Notes: generated from the sequence alone by a model not told the origin. 64,000 nucleotides of DNA from Trametes villosa (GCA_002964805.2 PUDQ02000039.1:1-64000), one strand, 5' to 3'; positions 21,495 to 32,243 are shown, counted from the stretch's first letter. A program made the numbers and translations.

Positions 21495-23490
21495 AGGGAA
21501 GTGCAGCCTCAGCCGGCGGCCGTAACCTTGTGTGCGGGAGAGGCTTACATCTAGCAAGCTGTACCGTGACGGCCGGGAAAGAGAAGTGTCCTCGGTGAGC
21601 TAGAAAAAACACGACTTAGCACTGCCAGTAGCGGCGTCACTGTTCCGACAAGAGGCGGTGTTGGCAAAATTGTTGTCTTACCAGTAATTGCCCTTGTCCT
21701 CCGCGAACGCCAGTGTGATCCTCGCGCCGACACTCGTCGCTGTGCTCAATCCCAAAGTGTGTCTTCGCGACGTTCTGGTCGATCTAACTCACGGTCCTGT
21801 TGATTGACCCATACGCACCGCTGTGCGCCTCAAGGTGCACCGCGGAAAGGGGTGGCGCACCAGCCGCGGACAGGAAAGCGGGATGTCTGCACGCCGGACG
21901 ACCCAGATGGGGACTTTGAGGTGCAAATTTACAGGGAGGTCAGTGACAGGTGATGGCGCATCCGGGCCCCATGGGGCTGCCTAACGGTGACTGAACCTGT
22001 TCAGCTGGAATCGCCGGGAGGGGGTGAGCCGTGATGCGTCCGTCCAGGAATTTGCGTTTGCAAGGTGTTATGGGCCAGGGAAGGGGACGGACGTGCAGGC
22101 GAACGTCTATCCGGGGCCGGCCTATCGCGGAGAGCGCAAAGCCACGTAGCGCGGTCAGGCGGGGCCCGTGTGCAGGCACAGTCCACCACCCCGCAATAAT
22201 TCGAAGCCGCTTCAGGGTGCATGGGAGCCTCAGGGGCGTGCACGTCGTTGACCTCCCCTAGGGCGTGGGCTAGCACACCACGAAGAGGGCGAAACCCCTC
22301 TTGTCGTAGACATTCACAACCAGCGGCGCCCGAGAGCAACAGTACAGGCAAGCGTCTTTGCCAAGAGGCGCGGCGGGCCGGCGGGCTGCAGCGCGAGTTT
22401 CTGTCGCGCGAGGCCCAGATCTGCCATGAAACTGCGCAGAACCGTTAAGCACTTCTCTAATCAAATCGATGCGAGACTCACAGTGTACGTTTATCCGGTT
22501 TGCGAGTGTCGGGAGCGTCGCTTATGCAGCGTTTAGGGCTGGGCCCAGGCGCATGCATGGCCTATCGGCGCATATACGTGCGAGGCCATCCGTACGAACG
22601 CGGCTTCCGTATGCGCCCTAGATGTTTGTAGGTCATAAGGTAGCCGACAGCCGACACATAGCGAAAGTACATAATCGAATATTTCGTCAGCTCGCGCCGT
22701 CAGCTCGCGCCGTCAGCAGCGCCAGTAGATAGCATGCACGCGAGCGTGCGCGCCGAACGGCGGCTTGGGAAGATGCGAGGGCGGTGGACGGTGCTGGATT
22801 CTGTCGCGGCGCGCAGGGAATTGCATGAAAATGCGCGAAGACAGGAGAGCTTTGTCGCCACCGAACGAGATGAGACTCACATGGCGTGTACACGCTGGTT
22901 TGCGCGTCCCAAACAAGATGGCTGTTTGTACCCCAGATCGCTTGTCGCGAGTGTGCCGCTGGAGCACGGTGTCTAGCGATGTCCCGAGGTTCGTCCAGTT
23001 ACCGGGGAGGAAGCTGCCGCCGAACCTCAGGCAGAACGCGATCGGAAGGGGTAAGCTGAAGGCTAGTCAGCTGTATGTCGGCACGTTGCCTTCATCGGGG
23101 CTGGGAGAGGGGGCTTTTTGGGTATGGAGAGCTGCTTGGAGAGCTGCTTGACGCCGGAGACCGATGTTGCGAGTCAGAAGTTTAGCGGGGATCTAGTAGC
23201 ATGCGCGTACGAGGCTCACGCTGAGGCCACGAGTAGAGAGTGGAGGACCATCTCGTGCACTGAGGCTGACGACGGTGCATGTCAAACAGCAGGTGACTGA
23301 GTGCGAAGAGGCTGGGGAGCGTCGAGTGCAATTTAGCTCTTCATGCGCACGCTTGAACTTGAGAACACACTGTTCGCCAATAGCAGGAGACCAGCGGGCC
23401 GTGTGGCGGGCCGTCCGGCCCGTGGGCACTGGTCGAGATTTGCTTCAATTTCCGGAGGGGGGGGACCTTCAAGCACACAAGGTAACAGTC
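21495..23490. repeat. Dispersed repeat R, copy 2 (about 2.0 kb)
   Basis: Collinear with 11,295-13,700 in the same orientation, shorter through several deletions. Shared marks include GTTGTCTTACCAGTAATTGC (11,464 and 21,673) and GGAGCACGGTGTCTAGCGA in the last third of copy 2 (copy 1 has a one-base variant). Neither copy keeps a frame that the other shares. Confidence 0.65.
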
Positions 23491-23567
23491 CGCTCGCAAG
23501 CTCGTAGGCTCGACACGAACCCCTCACATGTGAGCACGTGAACGGTCTTGGTATGAGACTACACAAG

Positions 23568-23626
23568 CTCGCGCCTCCTCCCCCCCCTTTCGGTAGGCGC
23601 GTTGAGCTTAGCGCCGGACTGGCTGG
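23568..23626. repeat. Short repeat shared with 51,336-51,395
   Basis: CGCCTCCTC..AGGCGCGTTGAGCTTAGCGCCGGACTGGCTG recurs with small changes at 51,336-51,395 in the same orientation. The central block TTAGCGCCGGACTGGCTG is exact in both. Identity unknown. Confidence 0.5.
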
Positions 23627-23754
23627 CGAGTCTGTAGAGTTTAGTGGGCGTGAGACAAGAGGGCTCGCCCGACACCAATATTTGCACCTGCATTTGGCAC
23701 ATAAATCGAACAGTGTTGCGGGTGAAATCGTGAAAGGTCCGTTCACACCAGTTA

Positions 23755-26700
23755 TTACAGCCTGTCGTCGACGAAGTCTACCAACGTAATCCTGCGCCCA
23801 TCGTACAAAATGTTGCGGTATTCCACATCGCTTGGGGTGATGCCGGTGTCCAGCAGCCGTTGCACCGCTTGCTCGATCGGTTCTCTGTGTTGTCCATGAG
23901 GCAAAGAAACCTCGCTAAAATTAGGATGCTTACTGGAATGAATCCGCTTCATCTCCCATGCTCGCCAGTGGCATCCCATTATCCGACATGAGACTGAAAG
24001 TGCACGCTCCTGCGGAAAAGAGGCCGTAGTAGTGGGGGATTGGCAACAGCCATCCACGCCCAGACCGTATGACCTCCAAGCGCGCAAGTCTTCCCCATTC
24101 CCCATGAAGCGTACCGGGAGTGCCACTCCTCTCAACCTTGACGACAAACGGCAGGCCGCGATGCACCCCGCGCCACGTCCAACTGTGTGCTCCCTGGCCC
24201 GCCGACTCGGATACATTCAGGCGTAGCGTGCCTAGAACGAATCCCGCCGCCCGCAGCATGCGGCGGGGAATGCTGGCGACCCATCTAGGCAGCACAATTG
24301 CGTCCCCCCGCCTCACACTGATGGCCGTCATAGCCCCCGATGGGAATACAACTTGAACGGTGTCGCATGCTGCCAATTCGTAATGGGCCAAGAAGCCTCC
24401 GAGGGCGCCGATACACGAAGCTTGTGCACTCTCCCACTCCCGGTACCTTTGCAGGCGCTCAAGAGATGGAGTGTTTCCCGGGAGCATTGTGCGGTACTAT
24501 ACTCGCACAGCAACGATAGCATCTGATAAGCGCCAAGCTCCGCAAGATCAAAAGTGAAGTAGCCCTCTCACCTGCCGACAGCGGGCGACGAACATCGCCG
24601 CGAGATAGCTGTAGAACTGCAGAGGGGATAAAGGCTTCGGATCCCATGCAGTCGGCCTGCTGGCCGCCGCCGCGTGTGCATCGCCTTCGGTCATCGGCGG
24701 TAACGGGTCCGTCGTCGATAGCAAGCTCGGGGCGTCGTACAGGTAGTATGGGCCGTCAATTGATATCTCATCAGAGCCGAGCTTGTGGTGGAGGAAGAAG
24801 ACCGTGTTGTGGCCACCCAGGATGCAGGTGTCCAGTTTTAGGTTGACCATTTTGGCGCAAGCCTACCGCAGTGTCAGATTTGCAACGTGACTGGGATTGT
24901 GGTTCACTTTACCTGGGCCATGACCTTGGCACCAACGGTCAACGCCGTTCCTATGACGACGCGATCGTCCATACCCGTCTTCCCAGTGTTGAGCATTCCC
25001 AGGAAATCGCCTGCGGCCTCGACAAGCGCCGACTCTTGCACTAGCTGCACGAAAGCGTACACCTGCGGTGGTAATCCGGTCTGTGGGCTGTAACCTATTT
25101 TGAGCATCGTTGTTTCCTTCGCGGGGAGGTACTTGTTGGAGATAACGGCCATTGACTGATAACGAACATTGTAGTTACTATCGGACTTTGATTCGCTTTA
25201 CTTAGCTTTACTTACTTGGTCTTCTTTACTCGTACTATACTCATTGTTATCCCTCTTACTATAGTCTTTAGTTCACTCACTAGTATATTAGTTCGCGCTC
25301 GTACTCTAATACATTATCTATCTACTCGCCCACTCTCGCGTGAACTCCAACAGGTTATGAGCCCTGCGTTGCTCTAACCGGGGACCAGGACTTACTCGCG
25401 ATCAAATCTCTGCTTATCTCTTTAAACTCTGCTTATCTTGTCACCTCGCAATGACGTCAGACCTGATCACTCGAGCCAAAGTTTCGCCGTTAGACACGGC
25501 GGAGGACTGGACAACGTGGGAGACGCAAATGGAGGATCTCCTGTGGGAGGCGAAGCTATGGCCGTACGTATCCGGCAAGAAGAAGCGACCCGAGCCCAAG
25601 GAGAACGAGACGGTGACGACGGCAATGCAGGCGGAGATGGACAGCTGGGATGAGAAGGATCGGACGGCGCTTAGCGCGATAAGATTACGGGTCAGTAAAC
25701 GCGTCATTAAACTGATCCGTACCGTGCGCACCAGCCGCGACGCCTGGGAGAAGTTGCGGAAGAACTTCGAGACGAAGGGACTCGGCAAGATCATCGAGAT
25801 CAGGCGAAAGCTCGCGGCGGCGCGGTATTCGGACGGGGAGGACTTGGACGAGTGGCTGCAGCAGATGATCGAGTGGAAGGAGGACCTTGCCTGTCTCGGA
25901 CGGGAGGTGCCTGATGACGAGTTCTCGATCATGCTGTTGGCAGCGCTCCCCGAGTCTTGGCAGGCTTTTGCCGCCTCGTTCCGAGATGACGAGATCGGTG
26001 ATGCCGATAAGGTACAGGGTCGGATTCGGGAGCACGCGAGACGACTGCAGACGGCGGACACCGCGCTGGTGGCGAAACAGAGGCGTCCGGGGACGGGACC
26101 TTTGTGCTACAAGTGCGGCAAGCCGGGCCTAAAGCGCGACTGCCCGAATCACGACAGGAAGCCGGCGGGCGGAGGACAGAAGGGCGGAGGCGACAGGAGG
26201 GAGCGGAAGGACGATCGGAAGGGGAAGGGCGCGAGGGCGATGGTGGCGGAGGAATCGGAGGGCGAGTCCGACTACTCGTGCGCCGCGATCGACGCGCAGG
26301 CCCCAGGTGAGATCGCGCTCCCGGCGGTGGCTGATAGCGCGTGGATCGCGGACTCAGGCACCACGTCGCACGTCGCGCGCGAGCGGCGCGCGTTCTTCGA
26401 GTACGAAAGCACGCCCGGACGCACGCTCCAAGGTGCCGGCACGACGCCCATTCTCGGGCGCGGATCAATTCGAATGCGCTTTGCGCATGGCGGCAAGACT
26501 ACGACGCTTACATTACGGAACGTCCTGCACGCGCCCGGCGTGCCGTACAACCTGCTGTCGATCGGGCGGGTGGAGGCGGCGGGGCACAAGGTCGAGATAG
26601 ACGGTGGCGAGCTTCGACTCCGGAATGAGAAGGGCCGGGTGTACGGGTCGGGGCGCCGGATCGGGAACTTCCTCTATCAGATTGAGGGGGAGATTGAGGC

Positions 26701-29700
26701 ACCGGCGCCCGATCAGGCTTATGCTGCGGCGGTGAGTCGTCCTAAACGCAAGAAAACCCTCAATGAATGGCATCGCATTCTAGGCCACCCAGGCATGAAG
26801 TCCGTGGTCGCGATGTGGAAGAAGGGGCTTGTCGAAGGGATGGACGTCGACGAGTCGGAGCCGCCGGAGGACCAGTGCGAGGCGTGCGTGCAGGGGAAGC
26901 AGACGAAGGCGTCATACGCAAAGGCGTCAGGCACGGTGATCGAGGAGATCGGCGATTTGGTGGTGATGGACACGTGGGGCGACGCGCCCACGCAGGGGCT
27001 GCGCGGGGAACGGTATTTCTGGGCGTTTACGGATGGGCACGCAAGGCACTCCGAGGTGTATTTCGGACGGCACAAGTCCGAGGCACTCGGGCACTTCAAG
27101 GCGTACAAGGCGATGCTCAAAAACCAGTTCGGGCGCGATATCAAGAAAATTCGGTGCGATAACGGCGGTGAGTTCCTATCTACGGAATTCAAAGACTATC
27201 TACGCGCTGAAGGGATAGCGCTCGATACCACCGCGCCCGATTCGTCCGCCCAAAACGGGATCGCCGAGCGCCTACATCGCACGGTGCTCGATCGCGCGCG
27301 CGCAACGCGGATCGCAGCAGGACTGCCAAAGTGCCTGTGGCCGCAAGCTGTCGCACACGTCGTATACCTCAAGAATCGCCTGCCGACACGTGCCCTAAAG
27401 GACAAGACGCCGGAGGAGGTCTGGACCGGGAGGAAACCGAGCGTGGCGGACCTGCAGGAGTGGGGAACGAAGTGCTGGGTGTTGACGTCATCGGGGAAGC
27501 GATCGAAGCTCGATCCCCGATCGCTGCCCATGCGCTTCGTCGGGATCGCTCCGGGCAGCAAGGCGTGGCTCTACTATGACCCGCCGTCGCGTCGCATTGG
27601 CAAGTCACGCAATATTGTATTCGCGGTACCGAAGCGTACTAAGATACAGGACGACGACGACGAGTTCGACTACATACAGTCGGCGCCGCTCGAGGGGGAG
27701 AATGGGTCGGGAGACGCCGACCACGCGAGCGAGCGGGCCGAAGTCGATGCCACCAGCCCGGAGCCAGCGCAGGCGCCCGCGCCACCGCCACCGGTTCAGG
27801 GGGAGTCGACGAGCGCATCAGAGCAGCGTGGGGCCGTCCCGACGGCGGGAGGTCGCCAGCTACGTCAGGTGGCTCGGATCGACTACAAGCGCTACGGCGA
27901 GACGGGGGAGAAGGTGCAACTAGATGAGGCACACATTGCGTGCGTACTCACGCTGGTTGGCACCGAGTCCGCGAACGAACCCCGCAACCTGCGGGAGGCG
28001 CAAGCGCAGCCGGAGTGGCCGGAATGGAAGCGCGCGATGGATGACGAAGTTGCGCAGCTCCGGCAACTCAACACTTTCCGGCTGGCCGATCTGCCGCCCG
28101 GTCGATCACCGATCGGGTGCAGGTGGGTTTATCGCTTGAAGCGCGATTCGGAAGGACGCATCGTGCGCTACAAGGCGCGTTTAGTCGCACAAGGGTTCAG
28201 TCAGGTTCCTGGCCTGGACTACTTCGAGACTTTCGCACCCGTAGTGCGGATGGACTCCCTACGGACGCTATTGGCCATCGCGGCCGAGCGCGGGATGGAA
28301 TTGCGGCAGTTCGATGTGGTTGGCGCCTATCTCAATGCGGATCTCGATGAGGAGATCTATATGAGGCAACCACCGGGCTACGACGACGGATCGGGCAGAG
28401 TCCTTCGTTTGCAGAAGGCACTCTACGGGCTCAAACAAGGCGGCCGCAAATGGAACCAGCACCTCAACCGTGTCATGGTCGAGGAGCTGAAGTACACGCG
28501 GTTGGACTCCGAAGCGTGCATGTACGTCAAAGCATGCAAGCGCGGTTTGATCATTGTCGGCGTTCATGTCGACGATATGATCTCCGCTGCGGACGCGCCG
28601 GAGTTGGCAGCCGAGCTCGAGACCGGACTTAGGCGACATTTCAAGATCACCGATCTGGGGACGCCGCGACTGCTCCTCGGACTCGAAGTCGCGCGAGACG
28701 GTCACTCGATCACGCTGCGTCAAACGCAATTCATTCTGAGTGCGCTGAAGCGCTATGGGATGGAGAACTGCGCGCCAGTGAGCACGCCCATGGACCCGAA
28801 CGTCCGGCTGCTCAAGGAGCCAGAAGACGCCGACCTATCGGAGATGAAGGAGGTGCCTTATCAGGCTGCGATAGGCACGCTGATGTATGCGGCGCTAGGC
28901 ACGCGCCCGGACATCAGCTATGCCGTGCAAGCGCTCTCGCAATTCAGCTCGCGCCCGGGACCCAGCCATTGGACGGCAGTCAAGCGCGTCTTCAGATACC
29001 TGAAGGGGTCGCTCGATTATGGGATTACTTACGGGCGTAAGGGGGAGCCGCGCGCACGCGCATACTACCACAACTTTCGTCTCGAGGGATACACGGACGC
29101 TGATTGGGGTGCAAACCCAGTCGATCGCCGATCGATCTCGGGGTACGCGTTCCTGATCGGTAGTGGCGTCATCGCCTGGAGCTCGAAGAAGCAAGCCGTT
29201 GTGGCTCTGTCCTCGACAGAGGCGGAGTACATGGCGATATCGTACGCAGCCAGACATGCGATCTGGATGCGGACGCTGCTTGCCGAGCTCACCTTCGCAC
29301 AGGAGGAAGCCACCCGACTACAAGCTGACAACCAGTCGGCTATCGCGCTGTCTAAGGACAACGTACACCACGCGCGCAGCAAGCACATCGACATCCGACA
29401 TCATTTTATTCGCGAATGCATCGAGTCGGATACGATCGCGCTATCGTACGTTCCTACAGACGATAATGTGGCGGACCTGTTTACGAAGGCACTGGCGCGC
29501 GAGCGTTTCCACATGCTGAGGAGACAACTCGGCATCTTATCAGACGCGGAGTTGAGGGGGAGTGTTGGAGATAACGGCCATTGACTGATAACGAACATTG
29601 TAGTTACTATCGGACTTTGATTCGCTTTACTTAGCTTTACTTACTTGGTCTTCTTTACTCGTACTATACTCATTGTTATCCCTCTTACTATAGTCTTTAG

Positions 29701-30199
29701 TTCACTCACTAGTATATTAGTTCGCGCTCGTACTCTAATACATTATCTATCTACTCGCCCACTCTCGCGTGAACTCCAACAGTACTTACTCAAGGCACGA
29801 CAGCGCCACGTCGGGACTCGCATCCGAATCCCGCGATGAAGCCACAATCTGTTCAGAGGTCGACCTGCGCCCCAATGGGGAGATGAAGCGAAAATTGCCC
29901 ATGATCGGGGTCCAGAAACTAGAAAGCTCGGACGCAGTCCTGTACCAGGCATTCCATCCGCTGGGATAGGTGACACGACTCATCGGGGCCACCATGCCTG
30001 CGGTCTCCTTAAGCCAGGCAGAGATCGCGGGCTGCTCGTTCGCCAGGACGGGGAGAGTGTCGCGTACGAGGCGAGAGGGCATCTTGAGGGTCGCTGCGGT
30101 GTTCGACGCGCGACCCCTCCACTGTCCTTGCGCATCGCCGGCCTCCCGGCACTGGGGGTACCAGTCCATGCTGTCAAGCACTTCTTTGATGGTAGACAT
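23755..30199 (-). CDS. Gene A: kinase-like protein, intron 1 holds a copia element
   Basis: Five exons: 30,199-29,790; 25,087-24,913; 24,862-24,572; 24,496-23,934; 23,884-23,755. Together they give 523 codons (522 aa). Introns 2-4 are 50, 75 and 49 nt. Intron 1 is 4,702 bp because a Ty1/copia element sits 8 nt after the GTAAGT donor; without it the intron is 49 nt ending TTACAG. Phases (2,0,0,2) match throughout, and paralogue B has the same first three junctions. The C-terminal part resembles a protein-kinase fold: FVVKVER (lysine about residue 412), then SDVEYRNIL for the catalytic loop and LVDFVDD where DFG would be. The usual HGD/HRD and DFG are altered, so activity is doubtful. The N-terminal 290 residues are unrecognised. 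Confidence 0.75.
25129..25133. repeat. Target-site duplication GTACT, left
   Basis: GTACT immediately before the left LTR is repeated at 29,782-29,786 after the right LTR, as expected for a 5-bp staggered integrase cut. Confidence 0.92.
25134..25352 (+). repeat. Left LTR of the copia element
   Basis: 219 bp, TG..CA ends in an 8-bp inverted repeat. Its outer end, read on the minus strand, supplies an ATG (25,152) in frame with exon 2 of gene A, 15 codons upstream of its first internal ATG. Confidence 0.93.
25353..25368 (+). other. Primer-binding site for an initiator-tRNA half
   Basis: GGTTATGAGCCCTGCG directly follows the LTR. Its reverse complement, CGCAGGGCTCATAACC, is the anticodon stem-loop of initiator tRNA-Met (CAT anticodon), not the tRNA 3' end. 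Drosophila copia is known to prime from a 5' half of this tRNA, and the same mechanism is implied here. Confidence 0.75.
25451..29584 (+). CDS. Copia gag-pol polyprotein
   Basis: 1,377 aa from ATG 25,451, open throughout and ending 22 bases inside the right LTR. Order: Gag (about 1-215), zinc-knuckle region CYKCGKPGLKRDC (about 219), aspartic protease (WIADSGTTSH), GAG-pre-integrase HHCC region (WHRILGHPG..CEACVQGKQ), integrase with its DDE residues (VVMDTW, CDNGGEF, GIAERLHR), copia-type RT (CRWVYRLKRD, FDVVGAYLNA, VHVDDM) and RNase H (GYTDADW, STEAEY, QADNQSA). In the knuckle the histidine of CX2CX4HX4C is absent and the motif is one residue short, which may weaken RNA packaging. Otherwise all catalytic residues are present, so it may be mobile or mobilised in trans. 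Confidence 0.95.
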   Translation: MTSDLITRAKVSPLDTAEDWTTWETQMEDLLWEAKLWPYVSGKKKRPEPKENETVTTAMQAEMDSWDEKDRTALSAIRLRVSKRVIKLIRTVRTSRDAWEKLRKNFETKGLGKIIEIRRKLAAARYSDGEDLDEWLQQMIEWKEDLACLGREVPDDEFSIMLLAALPESWQAFAASFRDDEIGDADKVQGRIREHARRLQTADTALVAKQRRPGTGPLCYKCGKPGLKRDCPNHDRKPAGGGQKGGGDRRERKDDRKGKGARAMVAEESEGESDYSCAAIDAQAPGEIALPAVADSAWIADSGTTSHVARERRAFFEYESTPGRTLQGAGTTPILGRGSIRMRFAHGGKTTTLTLRNVLHAPGVPYNLLSIGRVEAAGHKVEIDGGELRLRNEKGRVYGSGRRIGNFLYQIEGEIEAPAPDQAYAAAVSRPKRKKTLNEWHRILGHPGMKSVVAMWKKGLVEGMDVDESEPPEDQCEACVQGKQTKASYAKASGTVIEEIGDLVVMDTWGDAPTQGLRGERYFWAFTDGHARHSEVYFGRHKSEALGHFKAYKAMLKNQFGRDIKKIRCDNGGEFLSTEFKDYLRAEGIALDTTAPDSSAQNGIAERLHRTVLDRARATRIAAGLPKCLWPQAVAHVVYLKNRLPTRALKDKTPEEVWTGRKPSVADLQEWGTKCWVLTSSGKRSKLDPRSLPMRFVGIAPGSKAWLYYDPPSRRIGKSRNIVFAVPKRTKIQDDDDEFDYIQSAPLEGENGSGDADHASERAEVDATSPEPAQAPAPPPPVQGESTSASEQRGAVPTAGGRQLRQVARIDYKRYGETGEKVQLDEAHIACVLTLVGTESANEPRNLREAQAQPEWPEWKRAMDDEVAQLRQLNTFRLADLPPGRSPIGCRWVYRLKRDSEGRIVRYKARLVAQGFSQVPGLDYFETFAPVVRMDSLRTLLAIAAERGMELRQFDVVGAYLNADLDEEIYMRQPPGYDDGSGRVLRLQKALYGLKQGGRKWNQHLNRVMVEELKYTRLDSEACMYVKACKRGLIIVGVHVDDMISAADAPELAAELETGLRRHFKITDLGTPRLLLGLEVARDGHSITLRQTQFILSALKRYGMENCAPVSTPMDPNVRLLKEPEDADLSEMKEVPYQAAIGTLMYAALGTRPDISYAVQALSQFSSRPGPSHWTAVKRVFRYLKGSLDYGITYGRKGEPRARAYYHNFRLEGYTDADWGANPVDRRSISGYAFLIGSGVIAWSSKKQAVVALSSTEAEYMAISYAARHAIWMRTLLAELTFAQEEATRLQADNQSAIALSKDNVHHARSKHIDIRHHFIRECIESDTIALSYVPTDDNVADLFTKALARERFHMLRRQLGILSDAELRGSVGDNGH
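29550..29562 (+). other. Polypurine tract before the right LTR
   Basis: GAGGGGGAG abuts the TGTTGG of the right LTR at 29,563; it is the expected plus-strand primer. Confidence 0.8.
29563..29781 (+). repeat. Right LTR of the copia element
   Basis: 219 bp, with no difference from the left LTR seen by eye. It supplies the last codons and stop of the polyprotein. Confidence 0.93.
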
Positions 30200-30320
30200 G
30201 TCTGACCCATGTAAGAATGCCGGGACTCTGTATGGGGCGAAGTGCGGCGACTCACTTTGCGGTGGTGGGGGTAGTTGTAGAGGATAAGATGGGGGATGAC
30301 ACGTCGCAGAGATGCGCCCA

Positions 30321-30327
30321 TATATAA
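30321..30327 (-). promoter_or_regulatory. TATA box of gene A
   Basis: CCCTTATATATGG on the minus strand, about 120 bp upstream of the gene A ATG. Gene B has CCCTCATATACGC at the aligned place (32,361-32,367). Both are followed by GCGACGTG and a CCCCATCTTATCCTC pyrimidine stretch, a shared core promoter. Confidence 0.6.
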
Positions 30328-30764
30328 GGGCCGAAGCACGAACATGTGACATAACGTCGATTCGCTCCTTCTAGTTACGGCTGAACGTCAGGCCATGGCC
30401 AGACCGCCCTCTGGATCAGAACAGCTTCGACGTGGGTCTGTGCGCAAGAACGTACCGCAAACGTGATGTCGAGTGCCATCCGCGTGATAATCGGGCGCAC
30501 TCATTTCGCACGACCGAAAATTGAGCAGTTGAAATCCCATAATATGTGCTGACGGTGTTTTATTATCAGCCGCTTTATTCATGGGCAGGGCCGAACCAAA
30601 CCGCTCCTGAGCCAATCGGTCAAGCCGCTTAAGGCCCTGTCCGGACGCAAAAGCCGACTCGTAACACCGTACCAGAAGTAGGGTCGAGCTCCCGGCGATG
30701 AATGTCCACGACACGCAGCAGTTTAGGATGAAAGCTCTAGTACGCACCTGCGAGCGACGGCTTA

Positions 30765-31058
30765 CTAAGTAAGCTGCTGGCGAGTGCCCCCTTGCCCGGT
30801 ATTACTATTAGCCGTCTCATGCAACGTCGTGTCACTACTCAGGATGATTAAGCAAGACGTCGCTGGTCCCCGGCTCTGAGGGAGCTCGTGATATAAATGG
30901 ATGCAGATTGCGTCCAAATTAGCGCGACCCTCTGCAAGACGAGGGGCGTGTTCACTGCTTAGCTCCATCCTCCATATCTGGCGGAAGGTTGAGGAAAATC
31001 GCAGGAAACAAAGGGTGTCATCGCAGCGGTCATCGACGAACGAGATCATGCGGTACTC
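30765..31058 (-). pseudogene. Remnant of the gene B kinase-like C-terminus
   Basis: YRMISFVDDRCDD near 31,055-31,017 lines up with RRITLVDFVDDRL, the C-terminal end of gene A. The frame runs on to 30,765 without a recognisable domain. The catalytic-loop region between the end of gene B and this remnant is missing, so the kinase-like part was deleted. Confidence 0.5.
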
Positions 31059-31161
31059 ATCTTTTCAATTCGTTCTTTGCGTGAGCGAGGACAAAGACAC
31101 GCTGTGAAGGGTGCTTACAGAAATACTAGCCCCACCCCGGCCCCCGTGTATGCTGCCAGTG

Positions 31162-32243
31162 CTACGGAGTCGTTGAAGTAACAGGGTGCTTCTGTAGGAA
31201 GATAGCTGCATTATTAGACCTGGCCATGACGACCGCATTCAGATAACTCCGCCTCTCACTTTCATGTGGTCGAAGTACATAGCTGCTAAATATCTATAAA
31301 ATTGGAGTAGGGTTATCTGACCCGAGTTCCATGTCGTCGACTCGTCCGCCGCCGCCGTAGGCGTCCCCTCTCCTGCTACCGGCTGTGACTGGGGGGAGGG
31401 TTCATAGATGTAGTACGGGCCGTCCATTGCGAGCCATTGGGAACCGTGAGGACGGCTGACGAAGATGACGAGGTTGTCGTCGGCGAGTACGCAGCTTTCG
31501 AGTCGGTATGTGGACATTTGCGCACACAGCTGCCACAACATCAGATACTGATTGATGGGAGAATCATACCGAATGCATCATGTGACGATACCTGTGTGAT
31601 GATCTTTTGCCCCGTGGTCAGGTTGGCCCTGTACTTGACACGTTCGGGTAGAATCGCGCCCGTAGTGGACATCATGACACGAAATTCGGACATGGCCGCC
31701 TTGAGTACGCATGCCCTTTTTATTTCTACGCAGGCGAATACTTTTCTATTGTGCTCCCTATAGCGTGAGCTTCAATGACGATGCGGGCAGGCAAGAATTC
31801 GCGTACCCTCCAACCGATATAGTAACATCGGCTTTCGCGCCTCTTCCTCCGTGGTGGAACACCGCGTAGTCCGTGAAGGAGTAGACAACCCCGGGGTACG
31901 TGGGGATCAGCGACCGAAAGTCGCTGATGACGGCTCTCCATTGGGCGCACATTTGCTCTTCTTCTTTGTATATAGCATGGAACCCAGTGATGGATTCGTT
32001 CCTTGGCTGAAGTTCGGAGTTGCGTTTGCGGGGTGCTTCTTGAAGCCATTTCTCAACAAGTTCATGCTGAGCTATCAGGACACGTGGTAGATCGCGGCGG
32101 AGGGAGGTGGGCATGGGGGTAGCGGCTGCGGTCCTGGAAACTGGGGTGGTTTCCACCGGGAGCGGAGGGTCGGCCTCCTTGGATCTGGGGAACCAGCTGA
32201 GAGCGGCCAACTCGGTCCCCACAGTGACAGGAGGTTCGGTCAT
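31162..32243 (-). CDS. Gene B: truncated paralogue of gene A
   Basis: Exons 32,243-31,807, 31,745-31,592, 31,529-31,260 and 31,191-31,162 give 297 codons (296 aa). Introns are 61, 62 and 68 nt; the first three exons match gene A in order, phase and sequence (SWFPRSKEA; KVFACVE against QVYAFVQ; MDGPYYIYE against IDGPYYLYD). After the exon ending FDHMK the donor GTGAGA is kept, but the kinase-like exons are gone and the frame stops after ten codons. It probably makes only the N-terminal module, if expressed. Start chosen at MTEPPV, downstream of the promoter block shared with gene A. Confidence 0.6.

Larger units (their letters stand above)
25134..29781 (+). mobile_element. Full-length Ty1/copia retrotransposon
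   Basis: 4,648 bp with 219-bp LTRs at 25,134-25,352 and 29,563-29,781. They begin TGTTGGAG and end CTCCAACA, and I saw no difference between them. It is flanked by the GTACT duplication. One open polyprotein, a primer site and a purine tract adjoin the LTRs as they should. It lies antisense in intron 1 of gene A. Identical LTRs point to a recent insertion. Confidence 0.95.

Noticed and set aside
29786..30199. Exon 1 and the rest of gene A as two separate genes (a bicistronic pair) 25 nt apart
   Set aside because: The stop codon lies inside a perfect GTAAGT donor, the 49-nt intron joins the frames in phase, and gene B has the same phase-2 intron.
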